Positions 1-5,797 of a stretch of DNA of 8,838 nucleotides are shown in pieces. The notes under the pieces were generated by a model. The model was not told the origin of the DNA. It ran no database searches and saw only the letters and a program-made list of their open reading frames with translations. The position numbers were made by a program, and so were the translations under genes. Every line of letters begins with the position of its first letter. The stretch's first letter is position 1. This stretch comes from an uncultured Clostridium sp. (lineage in GTDB: Bacteria; Bacillota; Clostridia; Clostridiales; Clostridiaceae): contig CAKVNP010000070.1 in the NCBI GenBank assembly GCA_934777095.1, forward strand, positions 1 to 8,838, in the 5' to 3' direction.

Positions 1-834
1 ATAGATGAATTTGTACAGCAGATAGCAGATGAAAATAAAACTGAGTCAGTAAATGCTTCAGCAGAAGTTGTAGGTGGGGCAGTAAATGTTACAGATGGTG
101 CTGTAGGATATGAAATTGATAAAGATGCATTAGTAGAAGCAATAAAATCTCAAATAACAGCAAAAAACGGTGGACAAGATATAGCTTTAGAAGCAGAAAT
201 CAATGAAGTTCAGCCTTCAATTACTTCAGAAGCATTGAGAAGTATTGATACAAAAATATCAAGTTTTACTACTTATTTTTCAGCAGGACCTAGTGGAAAT
301 AATATTCAAACAGGTGCAGGATATGTTAATAATACTTTGGTAATGCCAGGAGAAGAATTTTCTTGTACAGATGCCATAGGACCAACCACTTATGATAGAG
401 GATTTGGAGATGCAAATACTTATGTTAGTGGACAAGTTGTAAAAGGTGTTGGTGGAGGCGTGTGCCAAATTGCCACTACTGTTTACAATGCTGAATTAAG
501 AGCAGGATTAATTCCAACTGAAAGACAAAATCATATGATGACAGTTGGTTATATCGGTATCGGTTTAGATGCTACTTTGGCAGATAACTTGATAGATTTA
601 AAATTTGAAAATACTTTTGATTATCCACTTATTGTGGCTGCTTCTTCAACTTCAACATCATTGACAGTTGAGGTTTGGTCTAATTCACAAGCAACCGGTG
701 GATGCACTTATGAACCAAGAGTAATTGCCAGTGATTCTCTACATTGTGTAACTTACTTAGATGTTTATGATGCAGCGGGGAACTTAATAAATAGTATTTA
801 TTTAAATGAAAGTAACTATCAGCCTTTTAGTTAA
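1..834 (+). CDS. VanW family protein, C-terminal part (5' end outside window)
   Basis: The frame is open from base 1 with no stop until TAA at 832-834, giving 277 codons of a longer protein, so an internal ATG at 235 is not the real start. Codons 1-80 are the acidic, Ala/Val-rich end of what is probably a peptidoglycan-binding type 4 domain, which usually precedes VanW. The VanW domain follows: a PGEEFS segment near codons 117-122, then the hallmark VKGVGGGVCQIATTVYNAEL around codons 148-167 and RQNHMM around 176-181. VanW proteins are envelope-associated in Clostridia and Bacilli; the name comes from vancomycin-resistance clusters, but the biochemical role is not settled and no resistance should be inferred here. 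About 60 residues follow the VanW core, with two cysteines (GGCTYEPR and SLHCVTY) that might pair outside the cell. No G5 domain is visible before the stop. A strong terminator follows directly, so this is the last gene of its transcript. Confidence 0.9.
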   Translation: MDEFVQQIADENKTESVNASAEVVGGAVNVTDGAVGYEIDKDALVEAIKSQITAKNGGQDIALEAEINEVQPSITSEALRSIDTKISSFTTYFSAGPSGNNIQTGAGYVNNTLVMPGEEFSCTDAIGPTTYDRGFGDANTYVSGQVVKGVGGGVCQIATTVYNAELRAGLIPTERQNHMMTVGYIGIGLDATLADNLIDLKFENTFDYPLIVAASSTSTSLTVEVWSNSQATGGCTYEPRVIASDSLHCVTYLDVYDAAGNLINSIYLNESNYQPFS

Positions 835-840
835 TTATTT

Positions 841-875
841 AAAGCTAGTATATATTTTTATACTAGCTTTTTTTT
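841..875 (+). terminator. Intrinsic terminator after the vanW-family gene
   Basis: There is a perfect 12-bp inverted repeat, AAAGCTAGTATA (841-852) and TATACTAGCTTT (859-870), with a 6-base loop. It runs into eight consecutive T residues at 868-875. It starts six bases after the stop codon and closes the upstream transcription unit. Confidence 0.92.
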
Positions 876-933
876 ATTTGGATAAACTAATAAAAATTAA
901 TCATGACTACATTAATGCAGGAGGTGTGAAATA

Positions 934-1833
934 GTGGCAAAAAGATTTAGGTATTTATTATTAAGTCTGCTAGCAATGATTATAATGAGTGGCACAAAAG
1001 CAGATGCGATGATTAATGACGAAAGAGAAGATAAACAAAATTTATTGATTCTGCTGTTATCATATCCAGAATATATCACGGATGTAGAGAGAGGGAATGA
1101 TGGTTACATATACATAGTAATGTCAGATGGAACAAAGATAATTTATGATGACAAAAAAGAAAAAAATAGTGAAGAGGTTTTTTATAAGCCAGATATCCAG
1201 GATGGATTAGACATAAAATATCCATTAGAAAAAATCACAGCGGTATATGATAAGGATCCAGGAAGGTTAAGAAATTATGCTTTATTAAATGCTGTTTATG
1301 GAAAAAATAAAGGAGAAATAGAAAAGAATTTAATTAATGTATCTACCATGTATGGCAATATATTATTTAATAAGCAGAATAAAGCTGCAGTGATGTTAAA
1401 AAAATCACTGGATCAAATTTATGAAGAAGCTAAAAAGAATAATAATATCGGACAGTATGTATATCCTATTAGCGGGACTTTTAATTATAGAGTAATACAA
1501 GATACTGGAATGTTAAGCCCACATGCTTATGCATTGGCAATAGATTTGAATAGAAACGATGCAGATTATTGGAAGTGGGTTGATGAAGAAAAGGGGAGTA
1601 AAAGAATTGCAGAATATCCCGCAGAAATTGTTCGCATATTTGAGGAAACTGGATTTGTCTGGGGTTGAAAGTGGAAACATTTCGATATACTACATTTTGA
1701 ATATAAACCGGAAATAATTCTGAAGGCAAAATATTTTGGAGATAAAGATAGAAGTGGCGATTGGTATGAAGGTGCTCCAAATGATGAAGATACTATGCAG
1801 AAAATAGAAAAAATCGAAAAAGTTTTTAGTTAA
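934..1833 (+). pseudogene. Secreted M15-family D-alanyl-D-alanine carboxypeptidase, interrupted by in-frame TGA
   Basis: The start is GTG at 934, with AGGAGGTG (919-926) seven bases upstream. Residues 1-25 form a signal peptide: basic KRFR, a hydrophobic stretch, then TKADA as likely cleavage site. The product would be exported and trim D-Ala from peptidoglycan stem peptides. The M15/VanY signature SPHAYALAIDLN (residues 196-207) supplies zinc ligands H197 and D204. At codon 245 a TGA (1666-1668) ends the frame right after GFVWG. The same frame then continues for 54 codons to TAA at 1831-1833 with KWKHFDILHFEYKPEI, which is the expected family C-terminus: D251 as catalytic acid/base and H254 as third zinc ligand. 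Family members usually have Gly where the TGA stands, so one G-to-T change (GGA to TGA) explains it. The 244-residue truncated product would lack catalytic residues and should be inactive. Recent pseudogene, sequencing error and stop readthrough all remain possible. The family call is firm; the status of the gene is not. Confidence 0.85.
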
Positions 1834-1846
1834 GGAGTTGATAATA

Positions 1847-2014
1847 GTGAAAAGAAGAAAATATAACGTTATCGATAGAATGGGAGCAGAAGTAGAAGGT
1901 GCTAATACTTCAATAATAAATGTTGAAGAAATAGTAAATAACAAGAGTAGAAAGATATCAGATAATGTAGAATTGGAATTAATTGCATTGACTCAAAATA
2001 AGAAAGAAAGCTAA
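1847..2014 (+). CDS. Small unknown protein, 55 aa
   Basis: This is a 55-codon frame from GTG at 1847 to TAA at 2012-2014. The Shine-Dalgarno AAGGAG (1832-1837) overlaps the TAA of the interrupted M15 gene and lies nine bases before the start, which suggests translational coupling. The protein starts with basic MKRRKYNVIDRMG and continues as a soluble, charged, helix-prone chain (INVEEIVNNKSRKISDNVEL) with no cysteine, membrane segment or motif I recognise. A second TAA follows the first closely. If ribosomes stop at the TGA about 180 bases upstream, coupling would be lost and this gene would depend on its own Shine-Dalgarno. Function unknown. The evidence for a real gene is the strong ribosome site, the tight junction and the Clostridia-like codon use. 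Confidence 0.62.
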   Translation: MKRRKYNVIDRMGAEVEGANTSIINVEEIVNNKSRKISDNVELELIALTQNKKES

Positions 2015-2020
2015 TAACAA

Positions 2021-2078
2021 AAAATTAAGAAAAAATTAAGTAAATATAAAGTGTATTTTAAGTAAAAAAGGGTATAAT
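2021..2078 (+). promoter_or_regulatory. Promoter with four 11-bp-phased TTAAG repeats
   Basis: TTAAG occurs at 2025-2029, 2036-2040 and 2058-2062, and the degenerate copy TAAAG sits at 2047-2051. All four are exactly in 11-base register: AATTAAGAAAA, AATTAAGTAAA, TATAAAGTGTA, TTTTAAGTAAA. A perfect TATAAT (2073-2078) follows, and no good -35 hexamer is present at the normal distance; the third and fourth repeats cover that position. This layout fits a promoter activated by an OmpR/PhoB-type response regulator, whose sites are direct repeats with 11-bp period. The family of regulator is an inference. The predicted transcript would start near 2085 and serve the 85-aa gene. Confidence 0.5.
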
Positions 2079-2110
2079 TGAAATAAAGGAAAAATAAATT
2101 AGTACGATAA

Positions 2111-2137
2111 TTTAATAAATCAATAATATTTATTAAA
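2111..2137 (+). other. AU-only hairpin in the leader of the 85-aa gene
   Basis: TTTAATAAAT (2111-2120) and ATTTATTAAA (2128-2137) form a perfect 10-bp inverted repeat with a 7-base loop. It lies in the predicted leader of about 90 bases ahead of the 85-aa gene. It has no following T-run, so it is not a terminator. Being only A and U, it could be weak or coincidental in such AT-rich DNA. Confidence 0.35.
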
Positions 2138-2176
2138 GAATATTTAGTCTTAAATTTTATCTAAGAGGTGAGAGGC

Positions 2177-2434
2177 ATGGGAAGTAATAATAGTAAAAAA
2201 CTTATTTTTGGAGCGTTATCAGCAGTAGCAGCTTCAGTAGCAGCAGGAGCATTAGTTAAGAAAAACATAATAGATAAAAAGAATGATAAAAAGTCTCACA
2301 AGCAACCTAAGGAAAAGAAAAGTAAAAGTATATATTATACAGTGTCATTAAATGATATTTATGACCCTTATAATGATCATACATTATCAGAAGATGATAT
2401 GATAGATGAAATAAAAAAAGAAACATCATTATAA
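2177..2434 (+). CDS. Small single-pass membrane protein of unknown function, 85 aa
   Basis: ATG at 2177 is chosen because AGAGGTG (2164-2170) lies six bases before it; the in-frame GTG at 2168 is part of that ribosome site. After MGSNNSKK comes one small-residue-rich hydrophobic stretch (LIFGALSAVAASVAAGALV, residues 9-27), which resembles a packed membrane helix or an uncleaved signal anchor. Residues 28-52 are very basic (KKNIIDKKNDKKSHKQPKEK), and the C-terminal third is acidic and tyrosine-containing (YYTVSLNDIYDPYNDHTLSEDD). The basic stretch right after the helix suggests a cytoplasmic C-terminus. No enzyme motif or family is recognised. The gene stands alone between its own promoter-like region and its own terminator. 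Confidence 0.72.
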   Translation: MGSNNSKKLIFGALSAVAASVAAGALVKKNIIDKKNDKKSHKQPKEKKSKSIYYTVSLNDIYDPYNDHTLSEDDMIDEIKKETSL

Positions 2435-2470
2435 TTATAAAATATTTAATTTAACTGAATTTAATGTTGA

Positions 2471-2503
2471 AAGAACTATGTATATATTTACATAGTTCTT
2501 TTT
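2471..2503 (+). terminator. Intrinsic terminator after the 85-aa gene
   Basis: AAGAACTATGTA (2471-2482) and TACATAGTTCTT (2489-2500) form a perfect 12-bp stem with a 6-base loop, followed by T residues to 2503. It isolates the upstream unit from the ranthipeptide locus. Confidence 0.88.
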
Positions 2504-2577
2504 GTGTTGGGAAAATAGTTGAATATAACAAATGTTATGTAGAAATAAGCAAGATAATAAATAAAAAAGTAGTTATT

Positions 2578-2636
2578 ATGGTAAACAAGCCCTTTATTAC
2601 CGTAGTAAATTATGCTATAATTACCATTGTTATAAT
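2578..2636 (+). promoter_or_regulatory. scfA promoter region: two extended -10 boxes and inverted repeats
   Basis: Two sequences of the form TGNTATAAT are present: TGCTATAAT (hexamer 2616-2621) and TGTTATAAT (hexamer 2631-2636). The first, with a poor -35 (TTTATT, 2593-2598, 17-base spacer), would start transcription near 2628 and leave about 29 bases before scfA. The second would start near 2643, on top of the Shine-Dalgarno, so it is less likely to be used for translation. ATGGTAA (2578-2584) is matched by TTACCAT (2621-2627), and a further TTACCGTAGTAA sits at 2597-2608 over the -35 area. These could be operator half-sites; that part is inference. Confidence 0.6.
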
Positions 2637-2656
2637 TCAGAATGGAGGATTTGTAC

Positions 2657-2794
2657 ATGAAACATATAAAAACTATAAACAAAACTAACATCAAGAATAG
2701 CTTATGTAAGCCAGGATGTAAGGAATGTGCAAACTCATGTCAATCAGCTTGCAAAACTTCTTGCACAGTTGCTAACTTAGAGTGTGAAAACTAA
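2657..2794 (+). CDS. scfA: SCIFF ranthipeptide precursor (Cys-rich RiPP), 45 aa
   Basis: This short gene runs from ATG 2657 to TAA 2792-2794, with TGGAGGA (2643-2649) seven bases upstream. It encodes a 45-residue peptide with the hallmarks of SCIFF (six cysteines in forty-five residues): leader MKHIKTINKTNIKNS and the almost invariant core CQSACKTSCTVAN (residues 28-40). Its seven cysteines are at 17, 21, 24, 28, 32, 36 and 43, one more than the classical six; C17 appears to be the extra one. In the related CteA/CteB system, as I recall, a thioether joins Cys32 to Thr37, and both residues occur here at the same numbers. The peptide is a substrate of the radical SAM enzyme encoded 179 bases downstream and becomes a ranthipeptide, a class linked to population-density signalling in some clostridia. 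The mature form and cleavage site cannot be read from the sequence. The call rests on the motif, the length and the maturase next door. Confidence 0.96.
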   Translation: MKHIKTINKTNIKNSLCKPGCKECANSCQSACKTSCTVANLECEN

Positions 2795-2835
2795 TAAGTA
2801 AGATTATTTAGCTTAAGGGCAAGTTATCTACTTAA

Positions 2836-2861
2836 TAAACTTTACAAAATGGTAAAGTTTA
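2836..2861 (+). other. Hairpin 1 in the scfA-scfB spacer
   Basis: TAAACTTTAC (2836-2845) and GTAAAGTTTA (2852-2861) form a perfect 10-bp stem with loop AAAATG. No T-run follows. It lies 41 bases after the scfA stop and ten bases before the next hairpin. It may protect the 3' end of scfA mRNA. Confidence 0.6.
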
Positions 2862-2871
2862 GTTCTAAAAT

Positions 2872-2899
2872 GGCAGTAACTAGGCATATAGTTACTGCC
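2872..2899 (+). other. Hairpin 2 in the scfA-scfB spacer (possible partial terminator)
   Basis: GGCAGTAACTA (2872-2882) and TAGTTACTGCC (2889-2899) form a perfect 11-bp stem with loop GGCATA, unusually GC-rich for this DNA. The bases after it (TAAGCTTTATACTTTG) hold only a broken T-tract, so termination would be weak at best. This placement fits a processing or attenuation element that makes more precursor message than maturase message. Confidence 0.65.
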
Positions 2900-2936
2900 T
2901 AAGCTTTATACTTTGAGTAATGGAAAATATTTAATA

Positions 2937-2959
2937 TAAGTTTAAGCTTATTAAACTTA
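2937..2959 (+). promoter_or_regulatory. Hairpin 3 abutting the scfB Shine-Dalgarno
   Basis: TAAGTTTAA (2937-2945) and TTAAACTTA (2951-2959) form a 9-bp stem with a 5-base loop. Its last base is the first A of AGGAGGT (2959-2965), the ribosome site of scfB. It could tune translation of the maturase by stacking against the site, though it does not bury the GGAGG core. Confidence 0.45.
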
Positions 2960-2973
2960 GGAGGTAAAAATTA

Positions 2974-4326
2974 ATGGCATTAATTCATAAATTTAAGCAA
3001 GGAGATAATTTCTTTGTTTTAGATGTTAACACAGGGGCAGTTCATATAGTAGATGAACTAGTATATGATTTAGTAGATGATGATAAATTAAGAGATAAGG
3101 AAGAACTTATCGCTGAATTTGCAGATAAATACGGCAAAGAAACAATTGAAGAAGCTTATGGAGAAATTTTAGAGTTAATAAATGAGGAAATTCTTTATAC
3201 TAATGATCAATATGAAGATATAGCACATTCATCAATGGATGATAGAGATTATATCAAAGCAGTATGTTTAAACATAATTCATGGATGTAATTTAAGATGT
3301 AAATATTGTTTTGCTGATGAAGGCGAATATCATGGACATAAAGGTGTAATGTCAGTTGAAACTGCTAAAAAAGCAATTGACTACGTTGTTAAGAGAAGTG
3401 GTCCTAGAAAAAATATCGAAATTGATTTATTTGGTGGAGAACCAACAATGATCATGGATAAGATAAAAGAGATAATTGCTTATGCTAGAGAAAATGAAAA
3501 AGCATGGGGTAAAAACATTAGATTTACAATGACTACTAATGCTACTTTATTAAATGATGATATGATGGACTTCATGGATAAAGAAATGGGTAATATTATT
3601 CTTTCATTAGATGGAAGAAAAGAAGTTAACGATAATGTAAGAATTAAAGTTGATGGATCAGGTTCATATGATGATATATTACCAAATATTAAAAAGATGA
3701 TTGCTAAGAGAGATAAGAGAAAGACTTATTATGTAAGAGGTACTTTTACTCATGCTAATACAGATTTCTATGAAGATGTTAAGGCGATGGTAAATGAAGG
3801 ATTTAGAGAAATATCAATTGAACCAGTAGTATTAGAAGATGGACATCCTTTAGCATTAACAGAAAGTGATCTGCCACAAATCTTTGAAAACTATGATAAG
3901 TTATATTATGAAATGGCAAGAAGAAAGAAAGAAGGAGATGAATTCAATTTCTATCACTTCAACATAGATTTAAATGGCGGACCATGTGTTTATAAGAGAA
4001 TATCTGGCTGTGGAGCTGGCTTTGAATATGTAGCAATTACACCTCAAGGGGAAGTATACCCATGTCACCAATTTGTTGGTAAGGAAGAGTTTAAGTTAGG
4101 AAGTATTTATGATGATACTTATGATGCTGAATTAGGAAAGAAATTCAAAAAAGCTCATATATATAATAAGCCAAAATGTAAAAAATGTTGGGCAAGATTC
4201 TATTGTTCAGGAGGATGCCAAGCTAATAACTTTGCATTTAACGGTGATATGAATATTCCATATGAAGTGGGATGTAAAATGCAAAAGAAGAGAATTGAAT
4301 GTGCAATTGCACTTAAAGCAGAATAG
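2974..4326 (+). CDS. scfB: SCIFF peptide maturase, radical SAM/SPASM thioether-forming enzyme
   Basis: The enzyme is 450 residues, starting at ATG 2974 with AGGAGGT (2959-2965) eight bases upstream. Residues 1-85 look like the small N-terminal leader-peptide recognition domain of RiPP maturases. The radical SAM core carries C105-x3-C109-x2-C112 (GCNLRCKYCF), which binds the SAM-linked 4Fe-4S cluster, and the LFGGEP motif (152-157). A C-terminal SPASM-type domain supplies C338, C346, C364, C402, C405, C411, C415 and C434, enough for two auxiliary 4Fe-4S clusters (for example KCKKCWARFYCSGGC). Members of this family cut SAM to a 5'-deoxyadenosyl radical, take a hydrogen from a core residue of the SCIFF peptide and form a Cys thioether bond, in the cytoplasm under anaerobic conditions. 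The full length, intact motifs and adjacent scfA make substrate assignment secure. Expression relative to scfA may be set by three hairpins between the genes. Confidence 0.96.
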   Translation: MALIHKFKQGDNFFVLDVNTGAVHIVDELVYDLVDDDKLRDKEELIAEFADKYGKETIEEAYGEILELINEEILYTNDQYEDIAHSSMDDRDYIKAVCLNIIHGCNLRCKYCFADEGEYHGHKGVMSVETAKKAIDYVVKRSGPRKNIEIDLFGGEPTMIMDKIKEIIAYARENEKAWGKNIRFTMTTNATLLNDDMMDFMDKEMGNIILSLDGRKEVNDNVRIKVDGSGSYDDILPNIKKMIAKRDKRKTYYVRGTFTHANTDFYEDVKAMVNEGFREISIEPVVLEDGHPLALTESDLPQIFENYDKLYYEMARRKKEGDEFNFYHFNIDLNGGPCVYKRISGCGAGFEYVAITPQGEVYPCHQFVGKEEFKLGSIYDDTYDAELGKKFKKAHIYNKPKCKKCWARFYCSGGCQANNFAFNGDMNIPYEVGCKMQKKRIECAIALKAE

Positions 4327-4329
4327 TAA

Positions 4330-4363
4330 TAAAGTCTCAGCGTAAGCTGAGACTTTAATTTTA
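4330..4363 (+). terminator. Hairpin with GNRA-type loop after scfB, weak or leaky terminator
   Basis: TAAAGTCTCAGC (4330-4341) and GCTGAGACTTTA (4346-4357) form a 12-bp perfect stem closed by loop GTAA, which fits GNRA. The following tract is TTTAATTTT rather than an unbroken T-run, and the Shine-Dalgarno of the next gene begins a few bases later. Partial termination or mRNA end stabilisation is likely, with read-through into the M16 gene. Confidence 0.72.
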
Positions 4364-4383
4364 AAAGGAAGGATGTGTTTTAG

Positions 4384-5610
4384 TTGAAAGAGTATATAGA
4401 TTATAAGTTAGCAAATGGTGTTAAATTAATATATAAAAATACGTTTTCACATTTAAGTTCTATTTCTATAGCTTTAGATGCTGGAGCAGGCAGGGATTTT
4501 AAAGAGAAACTTGGAATTGCTCATGTGACAGAACATATGATATATAAAGGAACTGCCAATAGAACTGAAGCAGAAATAAATAAAGCATTTAGTAGTATCT
4601 TTGGTTTTCAAAATGCAATGACGAATTATCCTTATGTAGTTTATTATGGGACTTTATTAGATGAAGATTTAGCTGAAGGTATTGAACTTTTTTCAGATAT
4701 AATAACTAATCCATTACTTTCGGAAAATGGCTTCAAAGAAGAAATGGAAATTATTAAAGAAGAACTAAGGGAGTGGGATGAAGAGGCAGAACAATATTGT
4801 GAAGATCAATTGTTTATTAATGCTTTTAGCGATAGAAGAATTAAATATCCAATAATAGGTAGAATGCAGGATCTTGAACAGATAAACATCCAGGATGTTA
4901 AAGAATTTTATGCTTCATATTATTTTCCAGAGAATACTACAATAACAGTTATTTCAGCTGCTAGTTTTGATAAAGTTAAAGAAATCGTAGAGAAATATTT
5001 TGCTTCGTGGGAACAGAATGGTAAAATTGAACAGGATATTTTATTGGAAGAGCCTAAAGGTGGGAAATATATTGCAAAAAGAAATAATATAAATACTTCA
5101 AAAATTTTAATGGCTTTTTCTTTAAATGAGTTATCCATAAATGAATTAAAGTTGTTCAGGCTTTTTAACGAATACTTTGGAGAAGGAATTAATTCTCTGC
5201 TATTTGATGAGCTAAGAACTAAAAAAGCATTAGTTTATGATGTGCTGACTAAAATATCTAATGAAAATTATTTGAATTTATATAAAATTACTTTTAGCAC
5301 AGCAAAAGAAAATGCTGATTTAGCGATTGAAACTATTAATAGAATCATCAAGAATTTAACAGAGATAATTAACAGCATGGAAGAAGAGGAAATAGAACAA
5401 TTAGTTAAAAAAATGAAACTAAGAAGATATTTTATAGAAGAGCAAAGTATTAGGCTGGCTAATTTGTTATCAACTTATGATAGGATGTTTGGTGATTATA
5501 AAATATATCCTGCTGAAGTTGATTTTTCAAGTGTAGTAAAAAAGAAAGAAATAATAAGGGTAGTGGAAAAGCTCTTTAAAAATCCCTGCATACAAATTGT
5601 TGAAAATTAA
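4384..5610 (+). CDS. M16 family zinc metallopeptidase (pitrilysin/PqqF-like), candidate ranthipeptide protease
   Basis: The start is TTG at 4384, preceded by AAGGAAGGA (4365-4373); no in-frame ATG lies near enough to replace it. The 408-residue protein matches the size of bacterial M16 half-barrel proteins that work as dimers. The inverted zinc motif is intact: H47-VT-E50-H51 (AHVTEHMIYKGT), with the third ligand E127 in EIIKEELRE, 76 residues after H51 as in mitochondrial processing peptidase. The C-terminal half keeps the Arg/Tyr pair (R278 and Y285 in ELRTKKALVYDV) that holds substrate in active M16 enzymes, so it is probably catalytic. No signal peptide is present, so it acts in the cytoplasm. 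M16 peptidases accompany several radical SAM peptide pathways (PQQ, subtilosin), so cleavage of the modified SCIFF leader is a reasonable inference from position, 57 bases after scfB. A general oligopeptidase role is the alternative. Confidence 0.9.
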   Translation: MKEYIDYKLANGVKLIYKNTFSHLSSISIALDAGAGRDFKEKLGIAHVTEHMIYKGTANRTEAEINKAFSSIFGFQNAMTNYPYVVYYGTLLDEDLAEGIELFSDIITNPLLSENGFKEEMEIIKEELREWDEEAEQYCEDQLFINAFSDRRIKYPIIGRMQDLEQINIQDVKEFYASYYFPENTTITVISAASFDKVKEIVEKYFASWEQNGKIEQDILLEEPKGGKYIAKRNNINTSKILMAFSLNELSINELKLFRLFNEYFGEGINSLLFDELRTKKALVYDVLTKISNENYLNLYKITFSTAKENADLAIETINRIIKNLTEIINSMEEEEIEQLVKKMKLRRYFIEEQSIRLANLLSTYDRMFGDYKIYPAEVDFSSVVKKKEIIRVVEKLFKNPCIQIVEN

Positions 5611-5629
5611 TTTAGCTTAGGTATATTAT
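5600..5629 (+). promoter_or_regulatory. Promoter-like sequence at the end of the M16 gene
   Basis: TTGAAA (5600-5605) is followed at a 16- or 18-base distance by TATATT (5622-5627) or TATTAT (5624-5629). Transcription would begin near 5635. It would make either a roughly 120-base RNA ending at the terminator at 5721-5760 or, with read-through, the decarboxylase message. In such AT-rich DNA the match could be chance. Confidence 0.4.
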
Positions 5630-5720
5630 AAGTAGTAAATGATAAGAATATTAATAGAAGAGGTTAATTAATAACTAAAGTATGAATTAGCAAATGTGTG
5701 TACCTCCTCAAATTTAGTGT

Positions 5721-5760
5721 AAGAGCTATAATAATTTACTTTATAGCTCTTCTTTTTATT
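5721..5760 (+). terminator. Intrinsic terminator between the M16 and decarboxylase genes
   Basis: AAGAGCTATAA (5721-5731) and TTATAGCTCTT (5741-5751) form a perfect 11-bp stem with a 9-base loop, followed by TCTTTTTATTTT. It ends only about 25 bases before the decarboxylase Shine-Dalgarno and lies 110 bases after the M16 stop. It may therefore be a 3' terminator of the M16 unit or an attenuator for the next gene. Confidence 0.85.
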
Positions 5761-5797
5761 TTAGGAGAAATAAAAAATATGAAATGGAGTGGTAGAT

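Noticed and set aside
235..237. Start of the VanW gene at the internal ATG-like codon (TTG, 235)
   Set aside because: The frame is open back to base 1 with protein-like sequence, and no Shine-Dalgarno precedes this codon.
1666..1668. Alternative genetic code with TGA read as glycine
   Set aside because: Only one in-frame TGA exists in the window, and the SCIFF locus and overall gene set indicate Clostridia, which use the standard bacterial code; a single nonsense mutation is simpler.
1669..1730. Selenocysteine insertion at the M15 TGA
   Set aside because: The family has Gly at this position, not Cys, and the bases after the TGA form no convincing bacterial SECIS hairpin.
1481..1944. Minus-strand open frames across the M15 and 55-aa genes
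   Set aside because: They lie opposite a well-supported family frame, lack ribosome sites and read as Phe/Ile/Ser-rich shadows typical of AT-rich DNA.
2464..2688. 74-aa plus-strand open frame overlapping the start of scfA
   Set aside because: It begins inside the terminator region, has no ribosome site, spans the scfA promoter and runs out of frame through the conserved SCIFF coding sequence.
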